NCBI GenBank assembly: GCA_028869995.1
Contig: JAGWQN010000116.1
Location: 32,549 to 96,548, forward strand
Source: Rhodospirillales bacterium
GTDB lineage: Bacteria; Pseudomonadota; Alphaproteobacteria; Acetobacterales; Acetobacteraceae
Direction of reading: 5' to 3'
Length of the DNA: 64,000 nucleotides
Position 1 is the first letter of the stretch. Every line of letters starts with the position of its first letter. The position numbers and the translations under genes were made by a program. Of this stretch, positions 30,206-39,049 are shown piece after piece. Below the pieces are notes generated by a model. That model worked only from the letters and a program-made list of their open reading frames with translations. It did no database searches and had not been told where the DNA came from.

Positions 30206-31048
30206 ATGGACGTAGATGCCCTCGCCGCCCTGGTGCCGGACGGCGCCCAGCTCGCTCTGGTGCCGGACAACTCGCTCTCTCCCGGCGCTTTCGCCCGCGC
30301 CCTGGTTCGCCGCGGCGTCCGAGACCTGCGCCTCGTCGGCGTCCCCGTCGCCGGTTATGCGACCGACCTGCTGATCGGCGCCGGCTGTGTCGCCGAGCTC
30401 GAAACCTCTGCCGTCACCCTGGGCGAGGCGGGCATGGCACCCCGCTTCGCCGCGGCCCTGGCCGCCGGGCGCCTGCGGGTCGTGGACACGACCTGCCCGG
30501 CCATGCACACGCGCCTGCAGGCGGCCGAAAAGGGCGTCCCCTTCATGCCGCTGCGCGGTGTCCTGGGCAGCGACCTCGTCGCGCATCGGCCGGACTGGAA
30601 AGTCATTGACAACCCGTTTCAGCCTCGCGGCGCGGAGGCAGCCGACCCGATCCTGCTGCTGCCGGCGCTCTCGCCGGAATTCGCCGCCTTCCACGCCGCC
30701 ATGGCGGACGAGGAAGGCAATGTCTGGGTTGGCCGCAGGCGCGAGCTCGCCACCCTCGCCCACGCGGCGCAGCGAAGCCTCGTCACCGTCGAGCGACGCG
30801 TGCCGGGCAACATGCTGGAGGATGAGCGCCTGGCGCCGGGCGTCATTGCCGCCGTCTATGTCTCTGCGATCGCGGTGGCCCGGCACGGTGCCTGGCCCAT
30901 CGGCCTGCTCGACGAATACGGCTACGATGCAGCGCATATCGATCTTTACGCGAAGCTGGCGCGCTCCGAGCCGGGGTTTGCCGAGTATTGCGCCCGCTTC
31001 GTTGCCGCCCCCACCGAGCCCCCGGCAACGATACTGGCTGCGGAATGA
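30206..31048 (+). CDS. Class I CoA-transferase-like protein, alpha subunit (IpdA-like)
   Basis: A 280-residue protein with the CoA-transferase family I fold: N-terminal GAQLALVPDNSLSPGAFARALVRRGVRDLRLVGVP, then ATDLLIGAGCVAELETS and PFMPLRGVLGSDL. It is coupled to the beta subunit by ATGA and starts 75 bases after the decarboxylase. The segment where glutaconate CoA-transferase and IpdA carry E-(Y/W)-(S/T) reads VVDTTCPAM here. The family includes CoA transferases and the IpdAB ring-opening hydrolase, so the reaction is uncertain. Confidence 0.82.
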   Translation: MDVDALAALVPDGAQLALVPDNSLSPGAFARALVRRGVRDLRLVGVPVAGYATDLLIGAGCVAELETSAVTLGEAGMAPRFAAALAAGRLRVVDTTCPAMHTRLQAAEKGVPFMPLRGVLGSDLVAHRPDWKVIDNPFQPRGAEAADPILLLPALSPEFAAFHAAMADEEGNVWVGRRRELATLAHAAQRSLVTVERRVPGNMLEDERLAPGVIAAVYVSAIAVARHGAWPIGLLDEYGYDAAHIDLYAKLARSEPGFAEYCARFVAAPTEPPATILAAE

Positions 31049-31806
31049 ACGGAAAATCTAACGAATTGCTGCTGATCGCCGCGATCGCGCGGCTCATCGC
31101 CGACCCGGCCGCGCACCCGGCGCGACACGTGGCGGTTGGCGCGGCCTCCCCGATTCCGGCGGCCGCCTGCTGGCTGGCGAAAATGCAGGGCGCGGACATC
31201 CGGCTCTCGCTGCTGCATCGTCCGCGTGGCAACCCGTTCAGCGAAGGCACACGCGAGCTGTTCGATCTCGCGGGCCAGGGTCGGATCGACCTCTTTTTTC
31301 TCGGCGGCGGGCAGATCGACGGCGCCGCCAACATCAATCTCATCGGCACCGGCGCGTGGCCAGGCACCGGTGTCCGCTTCCCTGGCAGCTTCGGCTCGGC
31401 CTTCATGTACCTCACGGTCCACCGCACCATCCTGTTCCGCGAGGAACATTCGGCGCGCGTGCTGGTGCCGCGCGTGGACCATGTCTCGGCCCCAGGCATT
31501 TCGTCCCCTGGGACGTTTCGCCGCGGCCATGCTCAGGCGCTCGTCACCGGGCGCTGCGTTTTTCGTTTCGATCCCACAAGAGCGCGCTTCTCGCTCGCCT
31601 CGCTGCATCCCGGCGAGACGCGCGAGACCGTCCGGGCCGCAACCGGATTCGACTATGACGAGCCCGCCGACATCGCGACGACCGCAGGGCCAACCGAGGC
31701 GCAGGCCGCGACCCTTGCCGGCCCGGTCTGCGACGCGATGATCGAGACCTACCCGGATTTCTGCCGCCGTGTCTGGGGACGCGGTGCCAAGGAGGAAGCC
31801 GCATGA
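31045..31806 (+). CDS. Class I CoA-transferase-like protein, beta subunit (IpdB-like)
   Basis: A 253-residue partner of the preceding subunit. It keeps the fold signatures VGAASPIPAAACWLAKM, LFFLGGGQIDGAANINLIGTG and FPGSFGSAFMYLTVHRTILF. True class I CoA-transferases have a catalytic glutamate just after the first block (SENG or FESG); here that place reads LSLLHRPRGN. The same loss is known in IpdB-type hydrolases. The start ATG shares ATGA with the alpha subunit, and its stop overlaps the class III gene by four bases. Confidence 0.82.
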   Translation: MNGKSNELLLIAAIARLIADPAAHPARHVAVGAASPIPAAACWLAKMQGADIRLSLLHRPRGNPFSEGTRELFDLAGQGRIDLFFLGGGQIDGAANINLIGTGAWPGTGVRFPGSFGSAFMYLTVHRTILFREEHSARVLVPRVDHVSAPGISSPGTFRRGHAQALVTGRCVFRFDPTRARFSLASLHPGETRETVRAATGFDYDEPADIATTAGPTEAQAATLAGPVCDAMIETYPDFCRRVWGRGAKEEAA

Positions 31807-33041
31807 ACGCCACCACCTCACCGGCAGGCCGGGGCAGAGGCCTCGCGGCTTCGGCGGGCGCCCTTGCCGGGCTCAAGGTCATCGATCTCACCCGCGTGCT
31901 CGGTGGCCCCTACTGCACGATGATCCTCTCCGATCACGGCGCGGAGGTCATCAAGATCGAGCCGCCTCAGGGCGACGAGACGCGCGAGTGGGGCCCGCCC
32001 TTCGATGGCGACGATGCGAGCTATTTCATCGGCGTCAACCGCAACAAGCGCTCGATCGGTCTCGATCTGTCGCGCCCGGAGGGGCGCGCGGTGCTGCTGC
32101 GCCTGCTCGAGGGCGCCGATGTGCTGGTGGAAAACTTCAAGCCGGGTGGCATGGAGAAATGGGGTCTTGGCTATGAGCGGGAGCTCGCGCCGCGTTTCCC
32201 ACGGCTGATCCATTGCCGCGTCTCCGGGTTCGGCGGCGACGGCCCGCTCGGCGGACTCCCCGGCTACGACGCGATCCTGCAGGCGATGACGGGGCTGATG
32301 AGCATCAACGGCGACGCCGCGGCCGGCCCCACCCGCATGGGCACCCCCGTCGTCGACCTCGCCACCGGACTCTATTCGGCGCTCGGCATCATGATGGCAC
32401 TGCACGAGCGAGAGCGCTCGGGCAAGGGCCAGTATCTCGACATGACGCTGCATGACTGCGCCATCGCGCTGCTGCACCCGCAGGCGGCCAACTACTTCCT
32501 CAACGCCAAGCGTCCCCGCGCCACGGGCAACGCGCACCCGAATCTCGCGCCATACGAAAAATACCAGACCCGCACCTGCGACATCTTCATCGCCGCGGGG
32601 AACAACAACCAGTTCCGCAAACTCTGCGAGGCTCTGGGGCTGGCGGGCCTCGCCGCGGACCCGCGCTTCGCGACGAACGCGAAGCGACTGGAACACCGGC
32701 CTGCGCTGATCGAGGCGCTGGCCGCGGCGCTCGTGCAAGCGGATGGGCACGAACTCTCGCTCAGGCTGCTGCGGATGGGGCTGCCGGTGGGGCCGGTGCA
32801 GGCGATCGACGAAGCCCTGGCGGCGCCGCATACCGAGGCCCGCGCGATGGTCGCCGAGCTCGACGGCTATCGCGGCCTCGGTACGCCGATCAAGCTGTCG
32901 CGCACACCCGGCGGCGTCCGGCGCAAGCCGCCGCGTTTCGCCGCCGACAGCCACGCGATCCTCGCCCAATACGGCTTCGATGCGGAAGCGATCGCGGATC
33001 TCGAAAAGGCGGGAGTCCTGGTCACCAGCCGGCGGCGCTGA
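31803..33041 (+). CDS. CaiB/BaiF family (class III) CoA-transferase
   Basis: A 412-residue family III CoA-transferase, an interlocked-ring homodimer acting through an aspartyl-CoA thioester. Family blocks are VIDLTRVLGGPYCTMILSDHGAEVIKIEPP, NRNKRSIGLDL, and YDAILQAMTGLMSINGD. The likely catalytic aspartate is in GTPVVDLATGLYSALG. GLPVGPVQAIDEAL lies toward the C-terminus. It is co-translated with the two class I-like subunits, suggesting one acyl-CoA pathway with both enzyme types. The substrate is unknown. Confidence 0.92.
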   Translation: MNATTSPAGRGRGLAASAGALAGLKVIDLTRVLGGPYCTMILSDHGAEVIKIEPPQGDETREWGPPFDGDDASYFIGVNRNKRSIGLDLSRPEGRAVLLRLLEGADVLVENFKPGGMEKWGLGYERELAPRFPRLIHCRVSGFGGDGPLGGLPGYDAILQAMTGLMSINGDAAAGPTRMGTPVVDLATGLYSALGIMMALHERERSGKGQYLDMTLHDCAIALLHPQAANYFLNAKRPRATGNAHPNLAPYEKYQTRTCDIFIAAGNNNQFRKLCEALGLAGLAADPRFATNAKRLEHRPALIEALAAALVQADGHELSLRLLRMGLPVGPVQAIDEALAAPHTEARAMVAELDGYRGLGTPIKLSRTPGGVRRKPPRFAADSHAILAQYGFDAEAIADLEKAGVLVTSRRR

Positions 33042-33056
33042 TCCGTCCGGCGCGCG

Positions 33057-33905
33057 TCAAGCCTCGGGCATGGTCTCCGCCGCCTCGCGCAACCGGCGAA
33101 AGCTGCGAACGGAGAACGGCAGCATCGCCAGATAGACGATGCTCATGCCCGCCAGCACCGCCCAGGGCTCGGCGACGAGCATGGCGGCGAGGAGGCCGGT
33201 GCCCAGCAGCAGCGGCAAGGCATAATCCGCCGGCACCTTGAAGTTCTTGAAGTTCCAGACCGGCAACGTCGACACCAGCAAGAGGGCCGTTCCCACCAGG
33301 ATCGGCGCGCAGAGGAACGGGCTCTGCGCCAGTGCCACAAGCCAATGCCAGCCAATCGACTGCCCCTCAAGCCCGAGGAACAACGGGAAAAGTGCCAGCC
33401 CCGCGCCTGCGGGTGCGGGCACGCCGGTGAAGAAGTTGTAGGTGTAGGCGGGGTGCGGTCGTTCCGCGTAGAGACCGGCGTTGAAGCGCGCGAGGCGCAG
33501 GGCCATGCACACAGCGAACATCAGCGCGGGCAGAAAACCCCAACCGCGGGCACCATCGAGCGACCAGAGATAGAGCACGAAGCCCGGCGCGACACCGAAA
33601 CAAAGAAAATCGGCGAGGCTGTCGAACTCGGCACCGAAACGCGAAGTCGCCTTGAGGAGCCGGGCGATCCGCCCATCCAGCCCATCGATCGCGCCCGCGA
33701 CCGCGATGGCAATGGCGGCGGCGGCGAACCGTCCCTCGAGCGCGAAGCGCATACTCGTGAGTCCCGAGCAGAGCCCGAGCATGGTCAGCAGGTTCGGCAC
33801 CATGCGATTGAACGACAAGCCACGAAACCGCGGCCGCTGGCGCGGGCGGAAGCGTCGGCGCAGGCGATGGATCGGCGTTGGCGACGACGGGCGCGTGCCG
33901 CTCAT
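33057..33905 (-). CDS. pssA: CDP-diacylglycerol-serine O-phosphatidyltransferase
   Basis: Makes phosphatidylserine from CDP-diacylglycerol and serine in the inner membrane. The 282-residue protein has about eight hydrophobic segments. It has the complete CDP-alcohol phosphatidyltransferase motif, DG-RI-AR with eight residues to G, then D and D, within DGRIARLLKATSRFGAEF and DSLAD. A basic N-terminus precedes the first helix (MVPNLLTMLGLCSGLTSMRF). It overlaps psd by ATGA, so the two enzymes of phosphatidylethanolamine synthesis are co-translated. Confidence 0.95.
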   Translation of the reverse strand: MSGTRPSSPTPIHRLRRRFRPRQRPRFRGLSFNRMVPNLLTMLGLCSGLTSMRFALEGRFAAAAIAIAVAGAIDGLDGRIARLLKATSRFGAEFDSLADFLCFGVAPGFVLYLWSLDGARGWGFLPALMFAVCMALRLARFNAGLYAERPHPAYTYNFFTGVPAPAGAGLALFPLFLGLEGQSIGWHWLVALAQSPFLCAPILVGTALLLVSTLPVWNFKNFKVPADYALPLLLGTGLLAAMLVAEPWAVLAGMSIVYLAMLPFSVRSFRRLREAAETMPEA

Positions 33906-34588
33906 GCCGCTGGCCCGGGTCGGCCGGGCTCCGCCACGACGGTCTCGCCGCCGACCATGCGCTGGCCGATGGCCACGAGCGGTTCGACCCCTTCCGGCAG
34001 GTAGAGATCGGTGCGGCTGCCGAAACGGATCAGACCGAAGCGTGCACCGGCGGTAACCGCATCGCCCTCGGCCACCTCGCAGACGATCCGCCGCGCGATG
34101 AGACCGGCGATCTGCACGACCGCGATCACGGCGCCGCCCGGCAGGCGGATGGCCATGGCGTTGCGCTCGTTCTCCTCGGAGGCCTTGTCGAGGCTGGCGT
34201 CGAAGAACCTGCCGTGCCGGTAGGCGATCCGCGTGATCGTGCCCGCGGCGGGGATGCGATTGATGTGCACATCCAGCACCGAGAGGAAGATGCCGATGCG
34301 CCAGCGCGGCTGGTTGCCGAGATCAAGTTCGGCGGGCGGCGGCGCCTGGTCCAGCACCACGACCCGTCCGTCGGCGGGGGCGAGGAACACGCCGGCACGG
34401 GCCGGGGCCACCCGCTCGGGATCGCGGAAAAAATAGAGGCAGAACAGAACGAAGAGGGCGCCGAGCCAGGCCAGGGGTTCCCACAGCAGCAGGCCGAGCA
34501 GCATGACGGCCAGCCCGCCGGCAAGGAACGGGAAGCCGGCACGGTGCGGCGGTGCGAGGACCAGGCGAGTGGATTGCAACAGCGACAT
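33902..34588 (-). CDS. psd: Phosphatidylserine decarboxylase proenzyme (short form)
   Basis: Converts phosphatidylserine to phosphatidylethanolamine. The 228-residue protein belongs to the short alphaproteobacterial/archaeal-type Psd. There are two membrane segments near residues 18-55, then FLAPADGRVV, DVHINRIPAAG and NERNAMAI. The autocleavage site giving the pyruvoyl group is the Gly-Ser in LIRFGSRTDLYLP near residue 195. First gene of the psd-pssA pair; 41 bases separate it from the LysM gene upstream. Confidence 0.95.
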   Translation of the reverse strand: MSLLQSTRLVLAPPHRAGFPFLAGGLAVMLLGLLLWEPLAWLGALFVLFCLYFFRDPERVAPARAGVFLAPADGRVVVLDQAPPPAELDLGNQPRWRIGIFLSVLDVHINRIPAAGTITRIAYRHGRFFDASLDKASEENERNAMAIRLPGGAVIAVVQIAGLIARRIVCEVAEGDAVTAGARFGLIRFGSRTDLYLPEGVEPLVAIGQRMVGGETVVAEPGRPGPAA

Positions 34589-34629
34589 GGGCGGCGCTTA
34601 TGGTTTCACGTGGCTTGGCGCAAGCACCA

Positions 34630-35736
34630 TTACCGTGACGGAGCCGCTGTGTCCGGCAGCGTGAACACCTGCCCCGGATAGATCAGGTTTGGATCACGGA
34701 TCTGGCTGCGGTTGGCGGTATAAATAATCGTATAATGTATCCCTTGGCCGTAGGTCGCACGGGCGATCTCCCAGAGGTTGTCACCCGGCTGCACCACGAC
34801 CTGTCCGGCGGCGAGCGCGGTCGATCCCGTGTCAGCGCGGGTGAACGGCAGCTCGACGCGCGCCGTGACTTGGCCGCTGGCGTCCAGTTCATCGAGCCGT
34901 AGCCGATGCCGGCCCGGCGCCACCGCTATCGACGGCTGCAGCAGCCAACGCCCGTCCTGGCCCGCCGTGGCGTCGCCAGCCGGGCGGTCGTCGACATAGA
35001 CGCGGACCGTCCTGCCAGGCGGCGCCGTCCCGGCGAGGCGCAGCTTGCCATCCGGTCCGTAATTCACCGAGGACAGCGCGGTCTTGGCAGCGGGCCCAGC
35101 CTGCGGCGCGCCCGGCGGAGCCTGCAGCACCTTGGCCGGACCGCCCGGCGGCGCCAGCAGGGCCAGCGCGCCTGGCGCATGCGTCCCGGGAGCCGGCGCG
35201 GCGTGGGGCGCGATGGCCACGACCACGGGCACTTTTCCCTCCGCCAGCGCCCCATCCGCGGAGCGCGCGGACAGCGTGAGCCGCGCGGTGCCAGGACCCA
35301 GGCTGCTCTGCGGCAGGATGACGAACTGGCCCGAGGCGTTGGCCGTGGCGGTGGCGATGGGCTTGCCGTTGGCCGCGACTGTCACCTGTGCGCCGGGAGC
35401 CGCCCGGCCGGCGATGACGACGCCGCCCTGAGGATCGACGCGAACGATGTCAAAGCTCGGCGCCGGGGCAGAGGGGCGGGCAGGAGCCTTCGCGCCCGGG
35501 CCGGCGGCTGGCGCCGGCGCGGAGGGCCCGGCGTGATCGGTCGCGCTCGCCACGGCGGCGGGACGCGCGGGCGTCGGTGCCGAGCCGCCCGGCGGCGGCA
35601 GGGCGTGCATGCGCATGACGACGGCCACGCCAAGCACGACCAGCCCCAGGGCGCCCAGCGCCAGGGACGCCACCACCCGAGACTTCGATCGCCGCGCGGC
35701 AAAGCGCGGTCTGCCGCCTTCATGACGTCCGGTCAC
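34630..35736 (-). CDS. LysM-domain envelope protein with Ala/Pro-rich region
   Basis: A 368-residue membrane-anchored protein. A basic cytoplasmic start is followed by a membrane helix (VVASLALGALGLVVLGVAVVM, about residues 21-41) and a long Ala/Pro/Gly-rich stretch. Two Ig-like pieces come next, each containing a G-A-A/T-PPG-V-V-type pattern (for example GRAAPGAQVTVAANGKPIATA and AGTAPPGRTVRVYVDDRP, both in part). A C-terminal LysM follows (VVQPGDNLWEIARATYG, then YPGQVFTLP), which should bind peptidoglycan. Similar proteins exist in many alphaproteobacteria; the role is not known. Confidence 0.88.
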   Translation of the reverse strand: MTGRHEGGRPRFAARRSKSRVVASLALGALGLVVLGVAVVMRMHALPPPGGSAPTPARPAAVASATDHAGPSAPAPAAGPGAKAPARPSAPAPSFDIVRVDPQGGVVIAGRAAPGAQVTVAANGKPIATATANASGQFVILPQSSLGPGTARLTLSARSADGALAEGKVPVVVAIAPHAAPAPGTHAPGALALLAPPGGPAKVLQAPPGAPQAGPAAKTALSSVNYGPDGKLRLAGTAPPGRTVRVYVDDRPAGDATAGQDGRWLLQPSIAVAPGRHRLRLDELDASGQVTARVELPFTRADTGSTALAAGQVVVQPGDNLWEIARATYGQGIHYTIIYTANRSQIRDPNLIYPGQVFTLPDTAAPSR

Positions 35737-35763
35737 GCGGCGCAGCCTAATGCATCGGCGCGA

Positions 35764-35781
35764 CCGGGGAAATCTCCCCGG
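35764..35781. terminator. Hairpin in the LysM/P1-peptidase gap
   Basis: CCGGGGA/TCCCCGG, a 7-bp stem with a 4-base loop, sits in the 156-base gap between two divergent genes. A terminator is not expected there, so it may be a leader hairpin of the peptidase transcript or an operator. The rest of the gap shows only a GAGGAG ribosome site before 35893. Confidence 0.3.
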
Positions 35782-35892
35782 CCTTCAGGCGCCGGCAGCG
35801 GGCCGGAGACCAGGATCTCGGCTTGCCGAAACCCTGGTATCACCGCCCCCAGGTATCGATGATGCCGCCATCAGCGCCGTAGAGGAGTTTCC

Positions 35893-36945
35893 ATGTCGAC
35901 AACCAGCACGAGCCGCCCCCGCGCCCGCGATTTCGGGCTCGTCTGCGGCACATTGCCGCCTGGCGCTCTCAACGCCATCACCGACGTGGCCGGCGTGCGG
36001 GTCGGGCATCGGACGCTGCTCGGTGACGGGCTTGCCACCGGTGTGACCGCCATCCTCCCGCACGGCGGCAACATCTTCCGCGACAAGCCCGTCGCGGCCT
36101 GCGAGGTGATCAACGGCTTCGGCAAGAGTCTGGGCCTCGTGCAGTTGCAGGAACTCGGCCTGCTGGAAACGCCGGTCCTGCTCACCAACACGCTCTCCGT
36201 GGCCGCCTGCGCCGAGGGGCTGGTGCGCCATGCCATCGCCACCAACCCGGATATCGGACGCACCACCAGCACGGCGAACCCTGTCGTCGGCGAATGCCAT
36301 GACGGGCCCATCAACGACATCCAGGCACTCGCAGTGAGCGCCATGCACGCCATCGAGGCGATCGAAGCCGCCGTGCCGGGCCCCGTCGCCGAGGGCAATG
36401 TCGGCGGCGGTACCGGCATGACCTGCTTCGGCTTCAAGGGCGGGATCGGCACCGCCTCGCGCCGCCTCGAGCTTGCGGGAGGGCGGCATCTGGGCGTGCT
36501 GGTGCAGGCCAATTTCGGCCGTGCCGGCGATCTCGTGCTGCCCGACGGGCGCCGCCCGCGCCCCGGGGACGTCGGCGACGCGCCGGAGCGCGGCTCGATC
36601 ATGATGGTACTGGCCACCGACGTGCCGCTCGACCAGCGCCAGCTCGAGCGCGTCATTCGCCGGTGCGGCGCCGGCATCGCCCGGCTCGGCGCGTTTTGGG
36701 GCCATGGCAGCGGCGACATCGCCATCGGCTTCACCACCGCCAACCGCGTCGACCATGACGACCCCGGCGACACCATGACCCTCACGCGGCTCAACAACGC
36801 GCGCATCGACCTTTTGTTCCGCGCTGCCGCGGAGACCACCGAGGAGGCCATCCTCAATGCGCTGTGCGCCGCAGCCCCGCTGGCCGGGCGCGACGGCCGC
36901 ATCCGGCCTTCGCTCGGCGACTGGCTCGCTGACCACCGCCGGTGA
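35893..36945 (+). CDS. P1-family (DmpA-like) aminopeptidase/autoproteolytic hydrolase
   Basis: An N-terminal-nucleophile hydrolase of the DmpA/BapA family, which cleave themselves and then act as aminopeptidases or amidases on short or beta-amino peptides. It is 350 residues. Visible blocks are ITDVAGVRVGHRTL, EVINGFGKSLGLVQLQELG, VGECHDGPINDIQ and GNVGGGTGMTCFGFKGGIGT. The predicted self-cleavage site is Gly234-Ser235 in ERGSIMMVLATDVPL, giving Ser235 as nucleophile. No signal peptide. It is divergent from the LysM gene and followed by a LOG-family gene. The natural substrate is unknown. Confidence 0.93.
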   Translation: MSTTSTSRPRARDFGLVCGTLPPGALNAITDVAGVRVGHRTLLGDGLATGVTAILPHGGNIFRDKPVAACEVINGFGKSLGLVQLQELGLLETPVLLTNTLSVAACAEGLVRHAIATNPDIGRTTSTANPVVGECHDGPINDIQALAVSAMHAIEAIEAAVPGPVAEGNVGGGTGMTCFGFKGGIGTASRRLELAGGRHLGVLVQANFGRAGDLVLPDGRRPRPGDVGDAPERGSIMMVLATDVPLDQRQLERVIRRCGAGIARLGAFWGHGSGDIAIGFTTANRVDHDDPGDTMTLTRLNNARIDLLFRAAAETTEEAILNALCAAAPLAGRDGRIRPSLGDWLADHRR

Positions 36946-36997
36946 CGGCAGGGCCGCCCCCTTGCCGGCGGCCGCCACCGCGGCCACAAGCCAGCCC

Positions 36998-37579
36998 ATG
37001 TCCCACGTGAATTCCGTCGCCGTCTTCTGCGGCTCGCGTCCCGGCCACGATCCCGTCCACCTCGCGGCGGCGGCGGCGCTTGGCGCCGGCCTGGCCAAGG
37101 CCGGCATGCGCCTGATCTATGGCGGCGGCGGGGTCGGGCTGATGGGCGAGGTCGCCGCGGCGGTGACGGCCGGCGGCGGCAGCGTCGTCGGCGTGATCCC
37201 CGACTTCCTGATGCGCTCCGAGGCCGCCAACCGGGAGGTTTCGGAACTCGTCGTCACCGACAGCATGCACAGCCGCAAGCGGCGCATGTTCGATCTCGCG
37301 GATGCCTTCGTCTGCTTTTCGGGCGGCATGGGCACGCTTGACGAAACGTTCGAGATCATCACCTGGCGCCAGCTCAAGCTGCATGACAAGCCGATCCTGA
37401 TCACCGATATCGGCGGCGCGGCCCGTCCGCTCGTGGCCCTGCTGGATGCCGTCGTGACACAGGGTTTCGCACGGCCGGACGCACGGCACCTTTACGAAGT
37501 GGTCGAGGGCGTGCCCGCGACGCTGGCGCGCCTCGAGGCGCTGGCGACGGCGCGCGCCGCCGCGTCCGTCCGGCTCTGA
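36998..37579 (+). CDS. LOG-family nucleoside 5'-monophosphate phosphoribohydrolase
   Basis: A 193-residue Rossmann-fold protein of the TIGR00730/LOG family; several members release cytokinin-type bases from nucleotide monophosphates. It begins VAVFCGSRPGHDPVH and has GMRLIYGGGGVGLMGEVA and the diagnostic region SRKRRMFDLADAF. The nucleotide motif is GGMGTLDETFE. An in-frame upstream stretch overlapping the peptidase gene has no family sequence, so the ATG at 36998 is used. No clear ribosome site is seen there. Confidence 0.92.
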   Translation: MSHVNSVAVFCGSRPGHDPVHLAAAAALGAGLAKAGMRLIYGGGGVGLMGEVAAAVTAGGGSVVGVIPDFLMRSEAANREVSELVVTDSMHSRKRRMFDLADAFVCFSGGMGTLDETFEIITWRQLKLHDKPILITDIGGAARPLVALLDAVVTQGFARPDARHLYEVVEGVPATLARLEALATARAAASVRL

Positions 37580-37644
37580 CGTTTCCGCCTCGACCCGCCA
37601 GGGTCTTTGACGCGCGAGACAGGCACGGCTATACGCGCCGCGGC

Positions 37645-37721
37645 CGGAGTGTAGCTCAGCCTGGTAGAGCACTGTGTTCGGGACGCAGGGGCCGGAGGTT
37701 CGAATCCTCTCACTCCGACCA
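37645..37721 (+). tRNA. tRNA-Pro (anticodon CGG)
   Basis: A complete cloverleaf: acceptor CGGAGTG/CACTCCG, D arm GCTC...GAGC, anticodon loop TTCGGGA (anticodon CGG, codon CCG), T loop TTCGAAT, encoded CCA. It stands alone between a LOG-family gene and a convergent MFS gene. Confidence 0.97.
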
Positions 37722-37740
37722 TTCCCGCATCAGGCAGGAC

Positions 37741-37763
37741 GAGACCCGACGGGCTCGGGCCTC
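37741..37763. terminator. Hairpin between tRNA-Pro and MFS gene
   Basis: GAG-x-CCCGA / TCGGG-x-CTC forms an 8-bp stem with one mismatch and a 5-base loop, 20 bases after the tRNA and 33 bases from the end of the convergent MFS gene. No T-run; a bidirectional terminator is plausible. Confidence 0.4.
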
Positions 37764-37795
37764 GGGCGCCGCCGACAGGTCCAGACCCACCTCCC

Positions 37796-39049
37796 CTAGA
37801 ACCCTTCAAGCTCGGGAACGGTGCGCCAGACCCAGAGCAGGTTCGCAAGCAGCAAAGCGGCCGGCACGAGGAACACCCAGCGCAGCCCGATGCTCGCGGC
37901 GACGCCGCCACCGACGAGCGGCCCGAGCGAGTTGCCGAGAAAGGTGGCCGAGGCGGTCATGCCGAATACCGTGCCGCGATCGCTACGCGCGACCAGCCGT
38001 CCGACCAGCGCGTTGGCCGTCGGCAGGATGCCGCCGATGAACATGCCCAGCCCGAAGCGCTCCGCGAGGAACACGCCATAGCTGCCGGCAAAGGCCTGCG
38101 GCACGCTGGCGATCGTGGCACCCAGCAGGCAGATCAGCAGCACCCGGCGATAGCCGATGCGGTCGCTGCGCTTGCCGAGGAAGGGCGATGCGACGAGGTC
38201 CGCCAGCCCGGTGATGGAGTAGGCGAGGCCCGCCAGCGTCGCCAGCGCCGGCACATGGCCCGCGAGCATCTGCACGTACAGCGTCACCATCGGCTGCGCC
38301 GCGCGCACCGCGAACTGCGCCAGCAGCAGCACCAGGAACAGCGGCAGCAGACCGGGGGAGGCAGCCACCATGCGCAGGCCGGCGAGCACGGAGCGCCTGG
38401 AATGGCCGGGCGGAGGCGGCGTGAAATGTTCGCGCACGCCGCCATGCACCGCGAGCGTGGTGAGGAAGGTCAGCAGCGAGGTGAGGAAGAACGGCACGCG
38501 GTAGCTCCCCGAGAGGTCGGCGAGGGCGCCGCCGATCACCGGTCCGACCAGCGAGCCCACAAGCTGGCCGGTGCTGAGCCAACCCAGCGCATAGCCGAGC
38601 CGGCGTTCCGGCACCTGGCTCGCAACCAGCGCGATCGCGGTCGTGGAAAACCCGGCGAACGCCCCCATCAGCGCCCGCCAGGCGAAGAACTGCCAGACAT
38701 TGCCGGCGAAACCCATCAGCCCGGTGAACAGCGCGATCGCGAAGCCGGAGCGAAGCAGCATCAGCTTGCGGCCCTTGCGATCGGCGAGCGAGCCCCAGAG
38801 CGGCGAGGCGAAGGCCGCGACCAGCGGCGTGGCGGCCGTCAGGATGCCGGCCCAGATGAGGATGCGATGCGGGTCGGCGACGCCGAGATCGGGCAGAAAC
38901 AGCGGCATGATCGGCGTCAGCACCGAGAACGACATCGTCATCACGAACTGGATGGCGACCATCGCCCAAAGCGTGCGCTGCCAATCGGCAAAGAGCAGGG
39001 GATCAGGCGTCTCGCCCGCCGCCTGCGCCTGACCGTCCGCTTCCTCCAT
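37796..39049 (-). CDS. MFS transporter (multidrug-type exporter)
   Basis: A 417-residue major facilitator protein with twelve predicted membrane segments. MFS motif A is in the loop between segments 2 and 3 (LWGSLADRKGRKLML). A weaker copy appears mid-protein as SPFLGKRSDRIGYRRVLL. The pattern is closest to TetA/MdtG-like drug exporters. The start is set at the ATG of MEEADGQAQ because the extra 28 residues upstream are basic and unlike a transporter start. It lies 111 bases after ugpC in the same direction. The substrate is unknown. Confidence 0.9.
   Translation of the reverse strand: MEEADGQAQAAGETPDPLLFADWQRTLWAMVAIQFVMTMSFSVLTPIMPLFLPDLGVADPHRILIWAGILTAATPLVAAFASPLWGSLADRKGRKLMLLRSGFAIALFTGLMGFAGNVWQFFAWRALMGAFAGFSTTAIALVASQVPERRLGYALGWLSTGQLVGSLVGPVIGGALADLSGSYRVPFFLTSLLTFLTTLAVHGGVREHFTPPPPGHSRRSVLAGLRMVAASPGLLPLFLVLLLAQFAVRAAQPMVTLYVQMLAGHVPALATLAGLAYSITGLADLVASPFLGKRSDRIGYRRVLLICLLGATIASVPQAFAGSYGVFLAERFGLGMFIGGILPTANALVGRLVARSDRGTVFGMTASATFLGNSLGPLVGGGVAASIGLRWVFLVPAALLLANLLWVWRTVPELEGF

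Noticed and set aside
36857..36997. Longer N-terminus of the LOG-family protein
   Set aside because: The extra 47 residues overlap the peptidase gene in another frame and lack family similarity.
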